DNA of 36,073 nucleotides from Halonatronomonas sp964558325. Its GTDB lineage: Bacteria > Bacillota > Halanaerobiia > Halanaerobiales > Halarsenatibacteraceae. Position 1 is the first letter of the stretch, and the number at the start of each line of letters is the position of its first letter. The notes beneath the pieces were generated by a model. The model had not been told where the DNA came from and made no database searches. It was given only the letters and a program-made list of their open reading frames with translations. The position numbers were made by a program, and so were the translations under genes. The stretch is from contig CAZLCX010000016.1 of NCBI GenBank assembly GCA_964558325.1, positions 1-36,073 on the forward strand. Direction: 5' to 3'. This document shows positions 8,756 to 16,632 of this stretch, piece by piece.

Positions 8756-9983
8756 TCTTGGTATTAATTTCTTCAGCCAATGATTTTGGAGCATATGCTT
8801 TTATATAAATTCCATCCTGAATATATTCCTCTTTTTCCACTTCGCCATTATTATGAAGCTTTTCAATTAAATTTGCATTTTCATAACTGATTACACCAGC
8901 AACTGTTTTAAATTCCTTGTAAATAATTTCCTGTAATTTCTCTAATAAAACATCAATGTTTTTTCCTGTTTCTGCTGAAATAAATATTGCATCTGGATGA
9001 CAATTTTTTAAAAACTGCTCTTTTTCAGGTTCTAAGAGGTCTATTTTATTAAATACAAGTACCTGTTCTTTTTCTTCATCAGTAATTTCAGCGAGCACAT
9101 TATTTACTGTTCCCATTTTTTTGCTGATATCTTCTGTAGAACTATCAACCAGATGGATAATAATATCAGATTGATTAATTTCTTCTAATGTTGCTCGAAA
9201 AGATGCAATTAAGCTGTGGGGGAGATCTTTAAGAAAACCTACTGTGTCTGATATTATAGCTGATTTACCCCCAGGTAATTCAAAACTCCTCATTGTTGAG
9301 TCTAAGGTTGCAAATAACTGATCTGCAACTAATTTATCGGCATTAGTAATCTGATTTAATAAAGTTGATTTACCTGCATTTGTATAACCAGCTAAAGCAA
9401 TAATAGGATCTTTTCTATTCTGACGTTGAACATCCCTTGTTTTTTTAATTTCTTCTAATTCATTTTTTAATCTATGAATTCTTTTATTAATTCTTCTTCG
9501 ATCAGTTTCTAGTTTTGATTCACCAGGTCCTCTAGTTCCAATACCACCAGCAAGTCGGGACATTTCTTCGCCTTTTCCCTTTAGTCTTGAAAGCATATAT
9601 TCTAGTTGTGCCTTTTCAACCTGTAATTTACTTTCTTTTGTTTTAGCATGTAATGAAAAAATATCAAGGATTAATTGGGTTCTATCAATTAGTCTTACTT
9701 CTAATTCTTCTTCTAAATTTCTCAATTGGGCAGGGGTTAATTCGCAATCAAAAATGACAAGGTTTATGTCTTTAACTAATATAATATTTTTGATTTCATT
9801 TAATTTTCCAGTACCTATATAATGGGCTGGGTTAATATTATCTTTTCTATATTTTATAAAACCTTCAATCTTTCCACCAGCAGTTAAGGTTAATTCTTTG
9901 AGTTCTTCAATATTTTCTCTGTTTTCTCCTACAAGCAGAACATGATCTTCAGTTGTATTAGTAGAAAAATGTTCTTTTTTAAT
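8739..9983 (-). CDS. hflX: ribosome-splitting GTPase HflX, apparent ATT start
   Basis: HflX is a ribosome-associated GTPase that splits stalled 70S ribosomes. Translating from 9983 gives 414 residues, normal for the family. The N-terminal domain contains HYIGTGKLNEIK and the hallmark FDCELTPAQLRNLEE. Next come the linker GGIGTRGPGESKLETDRR and a G domain with GYTNAGKS (about 199-206), DTVGF (246-250), NKID (312-315) and SAETG. The frame has no ATG, GTG or TTG before TTG 9725, which would delete half the N-terminal domain. The only codon correctly spaced from the strong ribosome site GGAGGG (9995-9990) is ATT 9983-9981, and an in-frame stop lies at 10016-10014. A CTG at 9938 lacks a ribosome site. 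Transcription is probably from the promoter at 10040-10013. Confidence 0.93.
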   Translation of the reverse strand: MKKEHFSTNTTEDHVLLVGENRENIEELKELTLTAGGKIEGFIKYRKDNINPAHYIGTGKLNEIKNIILVKDINLVIFDCELTPAQLRNLEEELEVRLIDRTQLILDIFSLHAKTKESKLQVEKAQLEYMLSRLKGKGEEMSRLAGGIGTRGPGESKLETDRRRINKRIHRLKNELEEIKKTRDVQRQNRKDPIIALAGYTNAGKSTLLNQITNADKLVADQLFATLDSTMRSFELPGGKSAIISDTVGFLKDLPHSLIASFRATLEEINQSDIIIHLVDSSTEDISKKMGTVNNVLAEITDEEKEQVLVFNKIDLLEPEKEQFLKNCHPDAIFISAETGKNIDVLLEKLQEIIYKEFKTVAGVISYENANLIEKLHNNGEVEKEEYIQDGIYIKAYAPKSLAEEINTKIKKPS

Positions 9984-10012
9984 AGTTATCCCTCCATTAA
10001 TTTTATATTTTA

Positions 10013-10040
10013 ATTATACCAAATTAATTTATAAATACAA
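10013..10040 (-). promoter_or_regulatory. predicted sigma-A promoter for hflX
   Basis: On the minus strand TTGTAT (complement of 10035-10040) and TATAAT (complement of 10013-10018) are 16 bases apart. A transcript would begin near 10006 with a short leader carrying the GGAGGG site. It is divergent from the csoR-type promoter. Confidence 0.6.
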
Positions 10041-10050
10041 GCCATTAATC

Positions 10051-10079
10051 TTGCATAAATCAACATAAGATGCTATTAT
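10051..10079 (+). promoter_or_regulatory. predicted promoter of the CsoR-family gene
   Basis: TTGCAT (10051-10056) and TATTAT (10074-10079) are separated by 17 bases. A TG at 10071-10072 makes an extended -10 element (TGCTATTAT). The predicted start point, near 10086, falls inside the palindrome at 10084-10100. Confidence 0.6.
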
Positions 10080-10083
10080 AAAT

Positions 10084-10100
10084 ATACCTACAAAGGGTAT
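10084..10100. promoter_or_regulatory. candidate CsoR-type operator
   Basis: The imperfect inverted repeat ATACCTACAAAGGGTAT has TACC and GGGTA half sites, the kind of GC-cored, AT-flanked palindrome recognised by CsoR-family repressors. It covers the expected transcription start of the downstream repressor gene, so autorepression is the simplest reading. Confidence 0.5.
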
Positions 10101-10119
10101 TATAAATTGGAGGGATATT

Positions 10120-10395
10120 ATGAGTTCACTGCATAGTGAAGATAAAAAAGCTTTATTAAATCGTTTAAGTAGAATTGAAGGACAGGTAAGGGGCCTGGCT
10201 AGAATGATAGAGGAGGATAAGTATTGTATTGATATTCTTACCCAGATAGCGGCCAGTAGAGGGGCATTAAAAAATGTTGGTTTAAAAGTCTTACAAAGAC
10301 ATGTTGAAGGTTGTGTAAGTGATGCAATTAAAAATGGTAATACTGAAGAAGTTGTCCCAGAACTCCTTGACACAGTTAATCGATTTGTAGATTAA
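10120..10395 (+). CDS. CsoR/FrmR-family metal-sensing transcriptional repressor, CsoR-type ligands
   Basis: The 91-residue all-helical protein starts SSLHSEDKKALLNRLSRIEG, where RL-RIEGQVRG is the family hallmark for helix 1 DNA contacts. Cys36, His61 and Cys65 fall at the Cu(I)-ligand positions of CsoR, and Tyr35 occupies the second-shell position. This favours a copper sensor over RcnR (nickel/cobalt), FrmR (formaldehyde) or CstR (persulfide). No CopA ATPase or CopZ chaperone gene is adjacent, and a terminator follows directly, so it is a solitary regulator whose targets must lie elsewhere. The start ATG has TTGGAGGGA 7-15 bases upstream. It is likely autoregulated through the palindrome at 10084-10100. 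Confidence 0.88.
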   Translation: MSSLHSEDKKALLNRLSRIEGQVRGLARMIEEDKYCIDILTQIAASRGALKNVGLKVLQRHVEGCVSDAIKNGNTEEVVPELLDTVNRFVD

Positions 10396-10403
10396 ATTTT
10401 TTT

Positions 10404-10447
10404 GTCCGGCCTTTTGCCTATTATTTCATGCAAGGCTGGACTTTTTT
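10404..10447 (+). terminator. intrinsic terminator after the CsoR-family gene
   Basis: GTCCGGCCTT (10404-10413) pairs with AAGGCTGGAC (10432-10441) with one G-T pair, extended by TGC/GCA inside. A run of six T residues follows. This separates the regulator from the murein hydrolase gene. Confidence 0.85.
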
Positions 10448-10510
10448 ATTTAAATATTATATAATATTAATTGATAGATTATTTAATTATACATAGATTG
10501 GGGATGAAAC

Positions 10511-11644
10511 ATGCATATGTCAAAAAAACAATTATTACTGGTCTTTTTTATATTTTTATTTTTGCTAGTTATCCAGACCAGTCCTATTATTAATGAAATA
10601 GGTGCTCAAATCCAGGAAGATTCAGAATTTATACATAAAAGTTTTGACTCCCCTCAATCTTCATTGAATTTTAATTTTAACAATTTATTTAGTCAGGATA
10701 AAAATAAGGTAACTTACATAAATTCAACAACTGTACCCGTAAACTTTCATCAAAATAAAACAGATTTTGTAATTGGTAACAAACAAATCTCCTGGGAAAA
10801 TTCTGATTTAGAAAGAGGAGTGGATTTAGCTGCTGAAGCAAGGGAGAATTTTGATCGTCAATTAGAAGAAAAGTTAAAAGAAATTACAGGTATAGGTTTT
10901 ATTAAGGCCTTAAATAGAGATTATAGTCATTACAATTTATTATCAGAAGTTAAGACTCATGTTGTTAGTCCTGGAGAAAGTCTCTGGACAATCGCAAGCA
11001 AACATAATATTGATATTGATACTTTAATTGGGGCTAATGATATAAATGATATGAATCAAATAATGCCTGGTGACGAACTAACGATTCTTCCTGTTAAGGG
11101 TATTATGTATAGAATAGGCCCTGGTGATTCCTTACAGAATCTTATATCAAAATATAGTTTGGATAAAGATAGAGTAATGCAGGCTAATAATCTTGTTGAT
11201 TCTGATAATTTATCAACAGGTGAAAATATAATTTTGCCAGGAGCTAAACCTAAATTTGGCTATCAGGATAGATTAAATCAAATGTTTATAAGACCTGTTG
11301 TTGGCAGAATTAGTAGTCCATTTGGGCCTCGCTGGGGTAGCCACCATGATGGCATTGATTATGCAGTACCGATAGGCACACCTGTTAAAGCTGCTGGTGG
11401 AGGTAGAATAGTCTATGTAGGCTGGTCATCTGGTTATGGGAAAACAGTAATAATTGAACATCAGCAGGGCATGAGAACCTTATATGCCCATTTAAATTCA
11501 TTTAATGTAAGAAACGGGCAAAGGGTTAATAGAGGCCAGGCAGTTGCTGGATCTGGAAATACTGGACGTTCTACAGGACCACATGTGCATTTTGAAGTTA
11601 GAGTTAATGGCCGCCCTGTTAATCCGTCAGGATATTTAAGATAA
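10511..11644 (+). CDS. LysM-M23 murein hydrolase (membrane-anchored or secreted)
   Basis: This 377-residue protein is a predicted peptidoglycan endopeptidase or an EnvC/NlpD-like activator. Residues 5-25 form a hydrophobic export signal or anchor. A low-complexity Asn/Ser/Phe-rich region (about 30-100) is followed by two LysM peptidoglycan-binding domains (about 149-195 and 198-243). The C-terminal M23 domain (about 262-374) retains the zinc ligands: His279 and Asp283 in HHDGID, and His360 in HVHFE, with His327 (YAHL) and His358 also present. It should therefore be catalytically active, like lysostaphin-type enzymes and unlike inactive EnvC proteins. ATG 10511 and ATG 10517 are both possible starts. 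It is monocistronic between two hairpins. Confidence 0.9.
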   Translation: MHMSKKQLLLVFFIFLFLLVIQTSPIINEIGAQIQEDSEFIHKSFDSPQSSLNFNFNNLFSQDKNKVTYINSTTVPVNFHQNKTDFVIGNKQISWENSDLERGVDLAAEARENFDRQLEEKLKEITGIGFIKALNRDYSHYNLLSEVKTHVVSPGESLWTIASKHNIDIDTLIGANDINDMNQIMPGDELTILPVKGIMYRIGPGDSLQNLISKYSLDKDRVMQANNLVDSDNLSTGENIILPGAKPKFGYQDRLNQMFIRPVVGRISSPFGPRWGSHHDGIDYAVPIGTPVKAAGGGRIVYVGWSSGYGKTVIIEHQQGMRTLYAHLNSFNVRNGQRVNRGQAVAGSGNTGRSTGPHVHFEVRVNGRPVNPSGYLR

Positions 11645-11650
11645 AATTTC

Positions 11651-11690
11651 TCCTGCTTTTTTAAGAAAATTTTCTGGAAAAGCAGGAATT
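11651..11690 (+). terminator. probable terminator after the M23 gene
   Basis: TCCTGCTTTT (11651-11660) and AAAAGCAGGA (11678-11687) form a 10-bp stem. The 17-base loop contains an inner AGAAAATTTTCT palindrome. The T tract after it is poor (ATTCTTATT), so efficiency is uncertain. Confidence 0.5.
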
Positions 11691-11743
11691 CTTATTCAAA
11701 TATAGAATTAGTAATATAAGAGAGATATTTTTTTCGGGATTAG

Positions 11744-11757
11744 TGCAAGCGTTTGCA
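11744..11757. promoter_or_regulatory. LacI-family operator upstream of the maltodextrin operon
   Basis: TGCAAGCGTTTGCA is a near-perfect 14-bp palindrome with the central CG typical of LacI/MalR-type operators. It lies 60 bases before the LacI-type gene and its right half contains a possible -35 box (TTGCAT, 11753-11758). It deviates from the CcpA cre consensus at two symmetric positions (C at 3, G at 12), so the local MalR-like protein is the better candidate ligand. I found no second copy before malE. Confidence 0.6.
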
Positions 11758-11816
11758 TTTAATAATTAGAACAATTTTATTTATTATTTTCCATTAAGAA
11801 AATATAGGTGATAATA

Positions 11817-12833
11817 ATGAAGAAGGTTACAATAAAAGATGTAGCAAAAAAAGCAGGTGTTTCCCCTTCCACAGTTTCTAGAGTCATTAGTGATAGTCCT
11901 AATATAAGTAAATCAACTAAAGACAAAGTAAGATTTATTATGGAAGACATGGGTTATTACCCTAATGCAATTGCAAGGAGCCTAGTAAAGCAAAAAACTA
12001 GATCTATAGGGCTTGTGATGTCAAGACCAACTGATAGAGCTTTGGCTAATCCTTTTTTCTCAGGAGTTATTCAGGGTATAGCTGCTGTTGCTCAGGAAAA
12101 AAATTATAGTATTTTATTAACAGCAGCTGATAATTATGAAGATGAATATCAAGAGGCTCTAAAACAATTAAAAGTTGGTAGAGTCGATGGCCTGGTTCTC
12201 CTGGCATCGAGAATTAATGATGATTTAATTAAACAATTGCTTGAAAATAATTATCCTTTTGTTTTAATTGGCAGGAGCGAGGAATTTAAGGCTATACCAA
12301 GAGTAGATAATGACAATTATATGGCAGCATATACACTGGTTGAAAAATTAATTAGATCAGATTATAAAGATTTTGCTATTCTTGCAGGCCATAAGGATTA
12401 TGTTTTTACTGGTGATAGACTTAAGGGGGTAATAGATGCACTTAAGGCTCATAAATTAAGTCTTAATCCAGATAAAATTGAATTTACAGATTTTTCATTT
12501 GCTTCTGCTGAAAAATCTGCTTATAAAATATTATCCAATTTTAGTCCTGATGTATTAATTGCTTTTGATGATCTTTTAGGAATGGCAGCAGTTCAGACTG
12601 CAGAAACTCTTGGTTTTTCTATTCCAGATCAAATTGGAATTGTAGGTTTTAATGATCATACTCTGGTTTCATATTTAAAGCCAGCTTTAACTACTGTTAA
12701 AATACCGATAGTTGAAATGGGACAGAAGGCTATAAGTATGTTAATTAAAATGCTTGAAGAATCTTCATATAAAGGTGAAGAAAAAATTATTTCCACTGAA
12801 ATTATAGAAAGGGAATCATTGAAATTCAAATAG
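11817..12833 (+). CDS. LacI-family transcriptional regulator, probable MalR
   Basis: The product is a 338-residue sugar-responsive repressor. The N-terminal helix-turn-helix (TIKDVAKKAGVSPSTVSRV, residues 4-22) is followed by the hinge helix segment (YYPNAIARSLV) and a periplasmic-binding-protein-like sensor domain with RVDGLVLLAS and GIVGFNDHTLVSYLKPALTTV. ATG 11817 is taken as start because TAGGTGA ends five bases before it; the in-frame GTG 11808 lies inside that site. Its position directly before malE, malF, malG and a GH13 gene makes a maltodextrin-responsive MalR role likely. The palindrome at 11744-11757 is the probable operator for autoregulation and possibly for control of the whole operon, which shows no separate clear promoter. 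Confidence 0.9.
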   Translation: MKKVTIKDVAKKAGVSPSTVSRVISDSPNISKSTKDKVRFIMEDMGYYPNAIARSLVKQKTRSIGLVMSRPTDRALANPFFSGVIQGIAAVAQEKNYSILLTAADNYEDEYQEALKQLKVGRVDGLVLLASRINDDLIKQLLENNYPFVLIGRSEEFKAIPRVDNDNYMAAYTLVEKLIRSDYKDFAILAGHKDYVFTGDRLKGVIDALKAHKLSLNPDKIEFTDFSFASAEKSAYKILSNFSPDVLIAFDDLLGMAAVQTAETLGFSIPDQIGIVGFNDHTLVSYLKPALTTVKIPIVEMGQKAISMLIKMLEESSYKGEEKIISTEIIERESLKFK

Positions 12834-12936
12834 ATTTGTATTAGTTATACTCTTATCTGGAGGTGATAGGATTATCTAAAGACTTAAATGAATTTTAAGA
12901 ATCTTTAAAACTATATTAATAGGGGGATTTAATGAA

Positions 12937-14133
12937 ATGAAAAAAGTAATTGGATTAATGCTTGCATTAGTAATGGTATTTGGTATGGCAAATGTAGCTG
13001 AGGCTTCAACATCTGGCGAACTTTTGATCTGGGCAGATGAAACCAGGACTCCAGTACTTGAAGATATTAAAGAAGAATTTGAAGAAGAGTACGGTATTCC
13101 AGTAGAAGTACAGGAAAAACCATTTGGTGATATTAGAGATGATTTAGCAGTTGAGGGTCCATCCGGTGAAGGACCAGATATTATTATTGGTGCCCATGAC
13201 TGGATGGGTGAATTAGTAGCTAATGGTTTAGTTGAGCCAATTAATTTAGGAGACAAAAGAAGTCAATTTATGGAAACCAGTCTTGATGCTTTTACCTGGG
13301 GCGAAGATCTCTATGGTATGCCTTATGCTATTGAAGCTGTAGGTCTTTTCTATAATAAAGACCTGGTCTCAGAGCCTCCAGAAACTTTTGAAGAGTTTTC
13401 TCAGATGGTTAAAGATTTAACTGACGAAGATGAAGAAAGGTATGGTTTTGTAATGCCTCAGCCAGATCCTTACCATACTTTCCCATTCTTTAGTGGTTTT
13501 GGCGGTTATGTCTTTGGAGAAGATGAAGAAGGTATATTGGATCCAATGGATATTGGTCTAAATAATGAAGGTTCTGTAAGGGCGCTTGAAGAATTAGTAG
13601 AACTTTATGATGGTTATATACCATATATAGATTATGAAACAATGATGAGTATATTTACAAGTGGAGATGCTGCTATGATGTTAACTGGTCCATGGGCTGC
13701 TTCTGATATCCAGGAAGCTGGTATTGATTATGGATTTACTCGTTTACCAAGTATGGATGGCAATGAACCACGTCCATTTGTTGGTGTTCAGGGCTTTATG
13801 ATTTCATCCTTCTCAGAAAACAGGATTCTTGCTCAGACTTTCTTAAATGAATTCGTTGCTCAGGAAGATGTAATGTATCGCTTCTATGAACTTGATGACC
13901 GTCCTCCAACATTTACTCCTGCTGGAGAAAAAGCTTCAGATAACCCAGATACAGCCGGTGTACTGGAAAGCGCAGAGACTGGTGTTCCAATGCCAGCGAT
14001 TACTGAAATGTCAGCTGTCTGGAGTGCCTGGGAAGATGCACTTTCACTTGCTTTAAAACAGGATGAAACTGCAGAGGATGTATTGGATAATGCAGTGGAA
14101 CAGATTAAAAAGACTATTGAGTCTGATGAGTAA
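12937..14133 (+). CDS. malE: maltodextrin ABC transporter, periplasmic substrate-binding protein MalE
   Basis: This 398-residue family 1 solute-binding protein opens with a classical signal peptide (MKKVIGLMLALVMVFGMANVAEA) cleaved after AEA. There is no lipobox Cys, so the protein should be free in a periplasm, unlike lipid-anchored MalE of monoderm Firmicutes. The mature protein starts ELLIWADETRTPVLEDI and continues with PDIIIGAHDWMGELVANGL and DLYGMPYAIEAVGLFYNKDL, signatures of maltose/maltodextrin-binding proteins. It is strikingly acidic, consistent with a saline habitat. ATG 12937 follows AGGGGGA at a normal spacing; a two-codon ATGAAATGA overlaps the start. A perfect hairpin follows the stop, presumably protecting the abundant malE message relative to malFG. 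Confidence 0.93.
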   Translation: MKKVIGLMLALVMVFGMANVAEASTSGELLIWADETRTPVLEDIKEEFEEEYGIPVEVQEKPFGDIRDDLAVEGPSGEGPDIIIGAHDWMGELVANGLVEPINLGDKRSQFMETSLDAFTWGEDLYGMPYAIEAVGLFYNKDLVSEPPETFEEFSQMVKDLTDEDEERYGFVMPQPDPYHTFPFFSGFGGYVFGEDEEGILDPMDIGLNNEGSVRALEELVELYDGYIPYIDYETMMSIFTSGDAAMMLTGPWAASDIQEAGIDYGFTRLPSMDGNEPRPFVGVQGFMISSFSENRILAQTFLNEFVAQEDVMYRFYELDDRPPTFTPAGEKASDNPDTAGVLESAETGVPMPAITEMSAVWSAWEDALSLALKQDETAEDVLDNAVEQIKKTIESDE

Positions 14134-14162
14134 GATAGGTTGAGTTAAAAGAATAAAAAATA

Positions 14163-14197
14163 AGATAATGCCGGTATGATAAATGCCGGCATTATCT
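14163..14197 (+). other. malE-malF intercistronic stabilising hairpin
   Basis: AGATAATGCCGG (14163-14174) and CCGGCATTATCT (14186-14197) form a perfect 12-bp stem around an 11-base loop. There is no T tract after it, so it is probably an mRNA 3'-end stabiliser or partial attenuator that lets MalE be made in excess over MalFG, as the REP elements do in the enteric mal operon. Confidence 0.75.
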
Positions 14198-14198
14198 A

Positions 14199-14213
14199 CT
14201 CCATGAAATGGAG
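14199..14213 (+). promoter_or_regulatory. small hairpin overlapping the malF ribosome site
   Basis: CTCCAT (14199-14204) can pair with ATGGAG (14208-14213) around GAA. The right arm overlaps the first bases of the purine-rich malF ribosome site (14210-14218). It may lower malF translation, but the six-base stem is weak and GGGGAG stays partly free. Confidence 0.35.
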
Positions 14214-14222
14214 GGGAGATAA

Positions 14223-15788
14223 TTGAATTTATGGCGCAAATATAAAACTTATTTTTTAAAATTAATATTTTTAGCAATTTTTAATGCATTAGCACTCTGG
14301 AGTTTAATTGTAGGTATATTTACAGAAAGCTGGATATTAGCAGGATTAACGGTTTTGGTTATGGTAATAATTAATTATGTCTATCTTTCTGATAAAGTAT
14401 ATCCATTAAGATACATTATACCAGGGACTTTCTTTATGGTATTATTGGTCGTTTATCCAATTTTTTATACTATTTATATTTCTACTACTAATTATGGTAC
14501 TGGAAATATGCTGGATAAAGAGCAAGTAATTAATCAACTTGAGGGAAGAACTTATTTACCAGAAGATACCCGGACTTATGATTTTATTGCTTTTAAATCA
14601 GATGAAGAATTTAAGTTCTTATTTGAAGACCAAGAAACCGGAGATTTGATGATTGGTGATACAATTGATAATTCTATAGAGGAGATAGATTCTGATGATC
14701 AAAGACTAAAAGATACTACAGGCGATGGAGAAATTGATGAGATTAATGGTTATACAAAGTTAGAACAACAGGAGTTATATCAGAATCTTAGTACTTTTGA
14801 AGAAATAAGTATTGAATATGGTCAGAATGAACTTAAAATGAATGATATAAATACTTTTGCTCTATTTAAACAGAGGTATGAGTATATAGATTCAGAGGAT
14901 AAAATTATAGATCATAGAGATGGTCATGAATTTGAACCGGTAAAAGGTCACTTTTATAATGAAGAAGTAGGTTCTCTTTCACCTGGGTATAGGACATATG
15001 TCGGTTTAAGAAATTATCAGCGTTTGTTAACTGATCAGAGGGTATTACAGCCATTTTTTAGAGTTTTTGTCTGGACATTTGTCTGGGCTATTTTAAGCGT
15101 TGGTACAACTTTTGCCCTGGGTTTATTACTTGCTCTTATTCTTGACGATAAAAATTTGAAATTCAAAAAGTTTTATAGAACTATTTTGATAGTTCCCTAT
15201 GCTATGCCGGCTTTTATTTCTGTATTAATCTGGCGTGGTCTATTTAATCCTGAAGTTGGGGTTATAAACCGAATTTTAGAGAATTTACCATTTTTAACTT
15301 CATTGCCTTTTATGCATGATATATTCTGGACTAGAGCTGCTCTAGTATTTATAAATTTATGGCTTGGTTTTCCTTATATGCTATTAATCACATTAGGAGC
15401 TCTACAGAGTATAAATAAAAATTTATATGAAGCTGCAAGAATCGATGGCGCTAGCATATGGCAGAAATTTAGATATATTACTCTGCCTTTACTTTTAGTA
15501 AGTATTGCCCCATTATTAATTGCTTCATTTGCATTTAACTTTAATAATTTTAATATAATTTATCTATTTAATGAAGGACGACCAGCAATAGCTGGAGCAC
15601 AAACCCCTGCTGGTGGGACTGATATATTAATCAGTTATACTTATCGCTTATCCTTTGAAACAGGTCGAGGGGCTGATTTTGGGCTTGCCAGTGCGGTAAC
15701 CCTTGTTATATTTATGATTACCGCAACAATAACCTGGTTTAACTTTAGATTTACCGGGGCACTTGAGGAAGTGAAAGAAAATGAGTAG
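14223..15788 (+). CDS. malF: maltodextrin ABC transporter permease MalF
   Basis: This 521-residue inner-membrane permease has three membrane segments near the N-terminus (to about residue 90). A hydrophilic domain of roughly 170 residues (about 95-265) follows, corresponding in place to the periplasmic P2 domain of enteric MalF that grips MalE. It is acidic and includes a DTTGDGEIDEING stretch resembling a calcium loop. The transporter core (about 275-515) contains the EAA loop EAARIDGASIWQKFRYITLP that docks on the ATPase. The TTG start follows GGAGGGGAG. The last 8 nt overlap malG. No MalK-type ATPase is encoded in the operon, so a shared ATPase encoded elsewhere (as MsmX in Bacillus) is expected. 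Confidence 0.93.
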   Translation: MNLWRKYKTYFLKLIFLAIFNALALWSLIVGIFTESWILAGLTVLVMVIINYVYLSDKVYPLRYIIPGTFFMVLLVVYPIFYTIYISTTNYGTGNMLDKEQVINQLEGRTYLPEDTRTYDFIAFKSDEEFKFLFEDQETGDLMIGDTIDNSIEEIDSDDQRLKDTTGDGEIDEINGYTKLEQQELYQNLSTFEEISIEYGQNELKMNDINTFALFKQRYEYIDSEDKIIDHRDGHEFEPVKGHFYNEEVGSLSPGYRTYVGLRNYQRLLTDQRVLQPFFRVFVWTFVWAILSVGTTFALGLLLALILDDKNLKFKKFYRTILIVPYAMPAFISVLIWRGLFNPEVGVINRILENLPFLTSLPFMHDIFWTRAALVFINLWLGFPYMLLITLGALQSINKNLYEAARIDGASIWQKFRYITLPLLLVSIAPLLIASFAFNFNNFNIIYLFNEGRPAIAGAQTPAGGTDILISYTYRLSFETGRGADFGLASAVTLVIFMITATITWFNFRFTGALEEVKENE

Positions 15789-16632
15789 AGATAAAAAACT
15801 TGGTTTGATAAAGCATTTAATAGTATGGCTTGCAATAGTTTTTGCTATGTTCCCAGTAGCCTGGACTTTATCTGCCTCTATAAATTCAGCTAATACGCTG
15901 GTTGGACAGACTATTGTTCCACCAGAAATAACACTAGATCATTATAAAGAGTTGGCAACATCGACTCAACATCCTTTTTTACTCTGGTTATGGAATAGTA
16001 TTAAAATATCATTGATAACTTCTGTGATTGCAGTTACTTTAACAACTCTGGCAGCATATCCTTTCTCGAGATTTCGTTTTAAGTTTAGAAGAAAGGGTTT
16101 GTTTACAATTCTTTTAGTCCAGGTTTTTCCTCAGATGCTGGCTATGGTAGCTATTTATTTACTCTTTTTAAATATTCAAAGATATTTTCCAGCAATAGGA
16201 TTAAATACTCATCCAGCCTTGATTTTAACCTATCTAGGTGGCGCTATAGGGGTTAATACCTGGCTAATGAAGGGATATATGGATACAATCCCTCGCTCAT
16301 TAGAAGAGGCAGCTTATATTGATGGAGCAGGTAAGTTTCAGGCTTTTAGGTTAATTATAGCACCTCTAATTAGACCAATGCTTGTTGTTATTTTTATTTT
16401 ACAATTTATTGCAACTTATTCTGAGTATATTCTTGCTAGAGTTATATTAGGTTCATCCTCAAAATATACCCTTGCAGTTGGTCTGCATTTATTCATTTCA
16501 GATCAGTATGGAGCTCGCTGGGGAACTTTTTCAGCTGCAGCTATAATTGGAGCTATTCCAATAATTGTTCTCTTTATGTTAGTTCAGGATCATATAATTA
16601 GTGGATTAACTGGCGGAGCTGTTAAAGGATGA
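15781..16632 (+). CDS. malG: maltodextrin ABC transporter permease MalG
   Basis: The second permease subunit has 283 residues and about six membrane segments. The binding-protein-dependent transport domain carries the EAA loop LEEAAYIDGAGKFQAFRLI, and the C-terminus ends SGLTGGAVKG, the MalG-type tail that reaches toward the substrate path in enteric MalG. The start ATG lies within the end of malF (8-nt overlap), and the stop overlaps the GH13 start as ATGA, so all three genes are translationally coupled. Length and order are normal for a maltose/maltodextrin system. Confidence 0.94.
   Translation: MSRDKKLGLIKHLIVWLAIVFAMFPVAWTLSASINSANTLVGQTIVPPEITLDHYKELATSTQHPFLLWLWNSIKISLITSVIAVTLTTLAAYPFSRFRFKFRRKGLFTILLVQVFPQMLAMVAIYLLFLNIQRYFPAIGLNTHPALILTYLGGAIGVNTWLMKGYMDTIPRSLEEAAYIDGAGKFQAFRLIIAPLIRPMLVVIFILQFIATYSEYILARVILGSSSKYTLAVGLHLFISDQYGARWGTFSAAAIIGAIPIIVLFMLVQDHIISGLTGGAVKG

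Noticed and set aside
8739..9725. A 328-residue hflX starting at TTG 9725.
   Set aside because: It lacks half of the conserved N-terminal domain, and there is no ribosome site before 9725, while coding sequence with family motifs continues upstream to 9983.
11744..11757. Reading the palindrome as a CcpA cre site.
   Set aside because: It departs from the cre consensus at two symmetric positions and lies beside a LacI-type regulator of the same operon; a MalR operator is simpler, although CcpA cross-binding is not excluded.
12876..13256. A 126-residue minus-strand ORF opposite malE.
   Set aside because: It is composition shadow of the malE coding strand, with no ribosome site or family resemblance.
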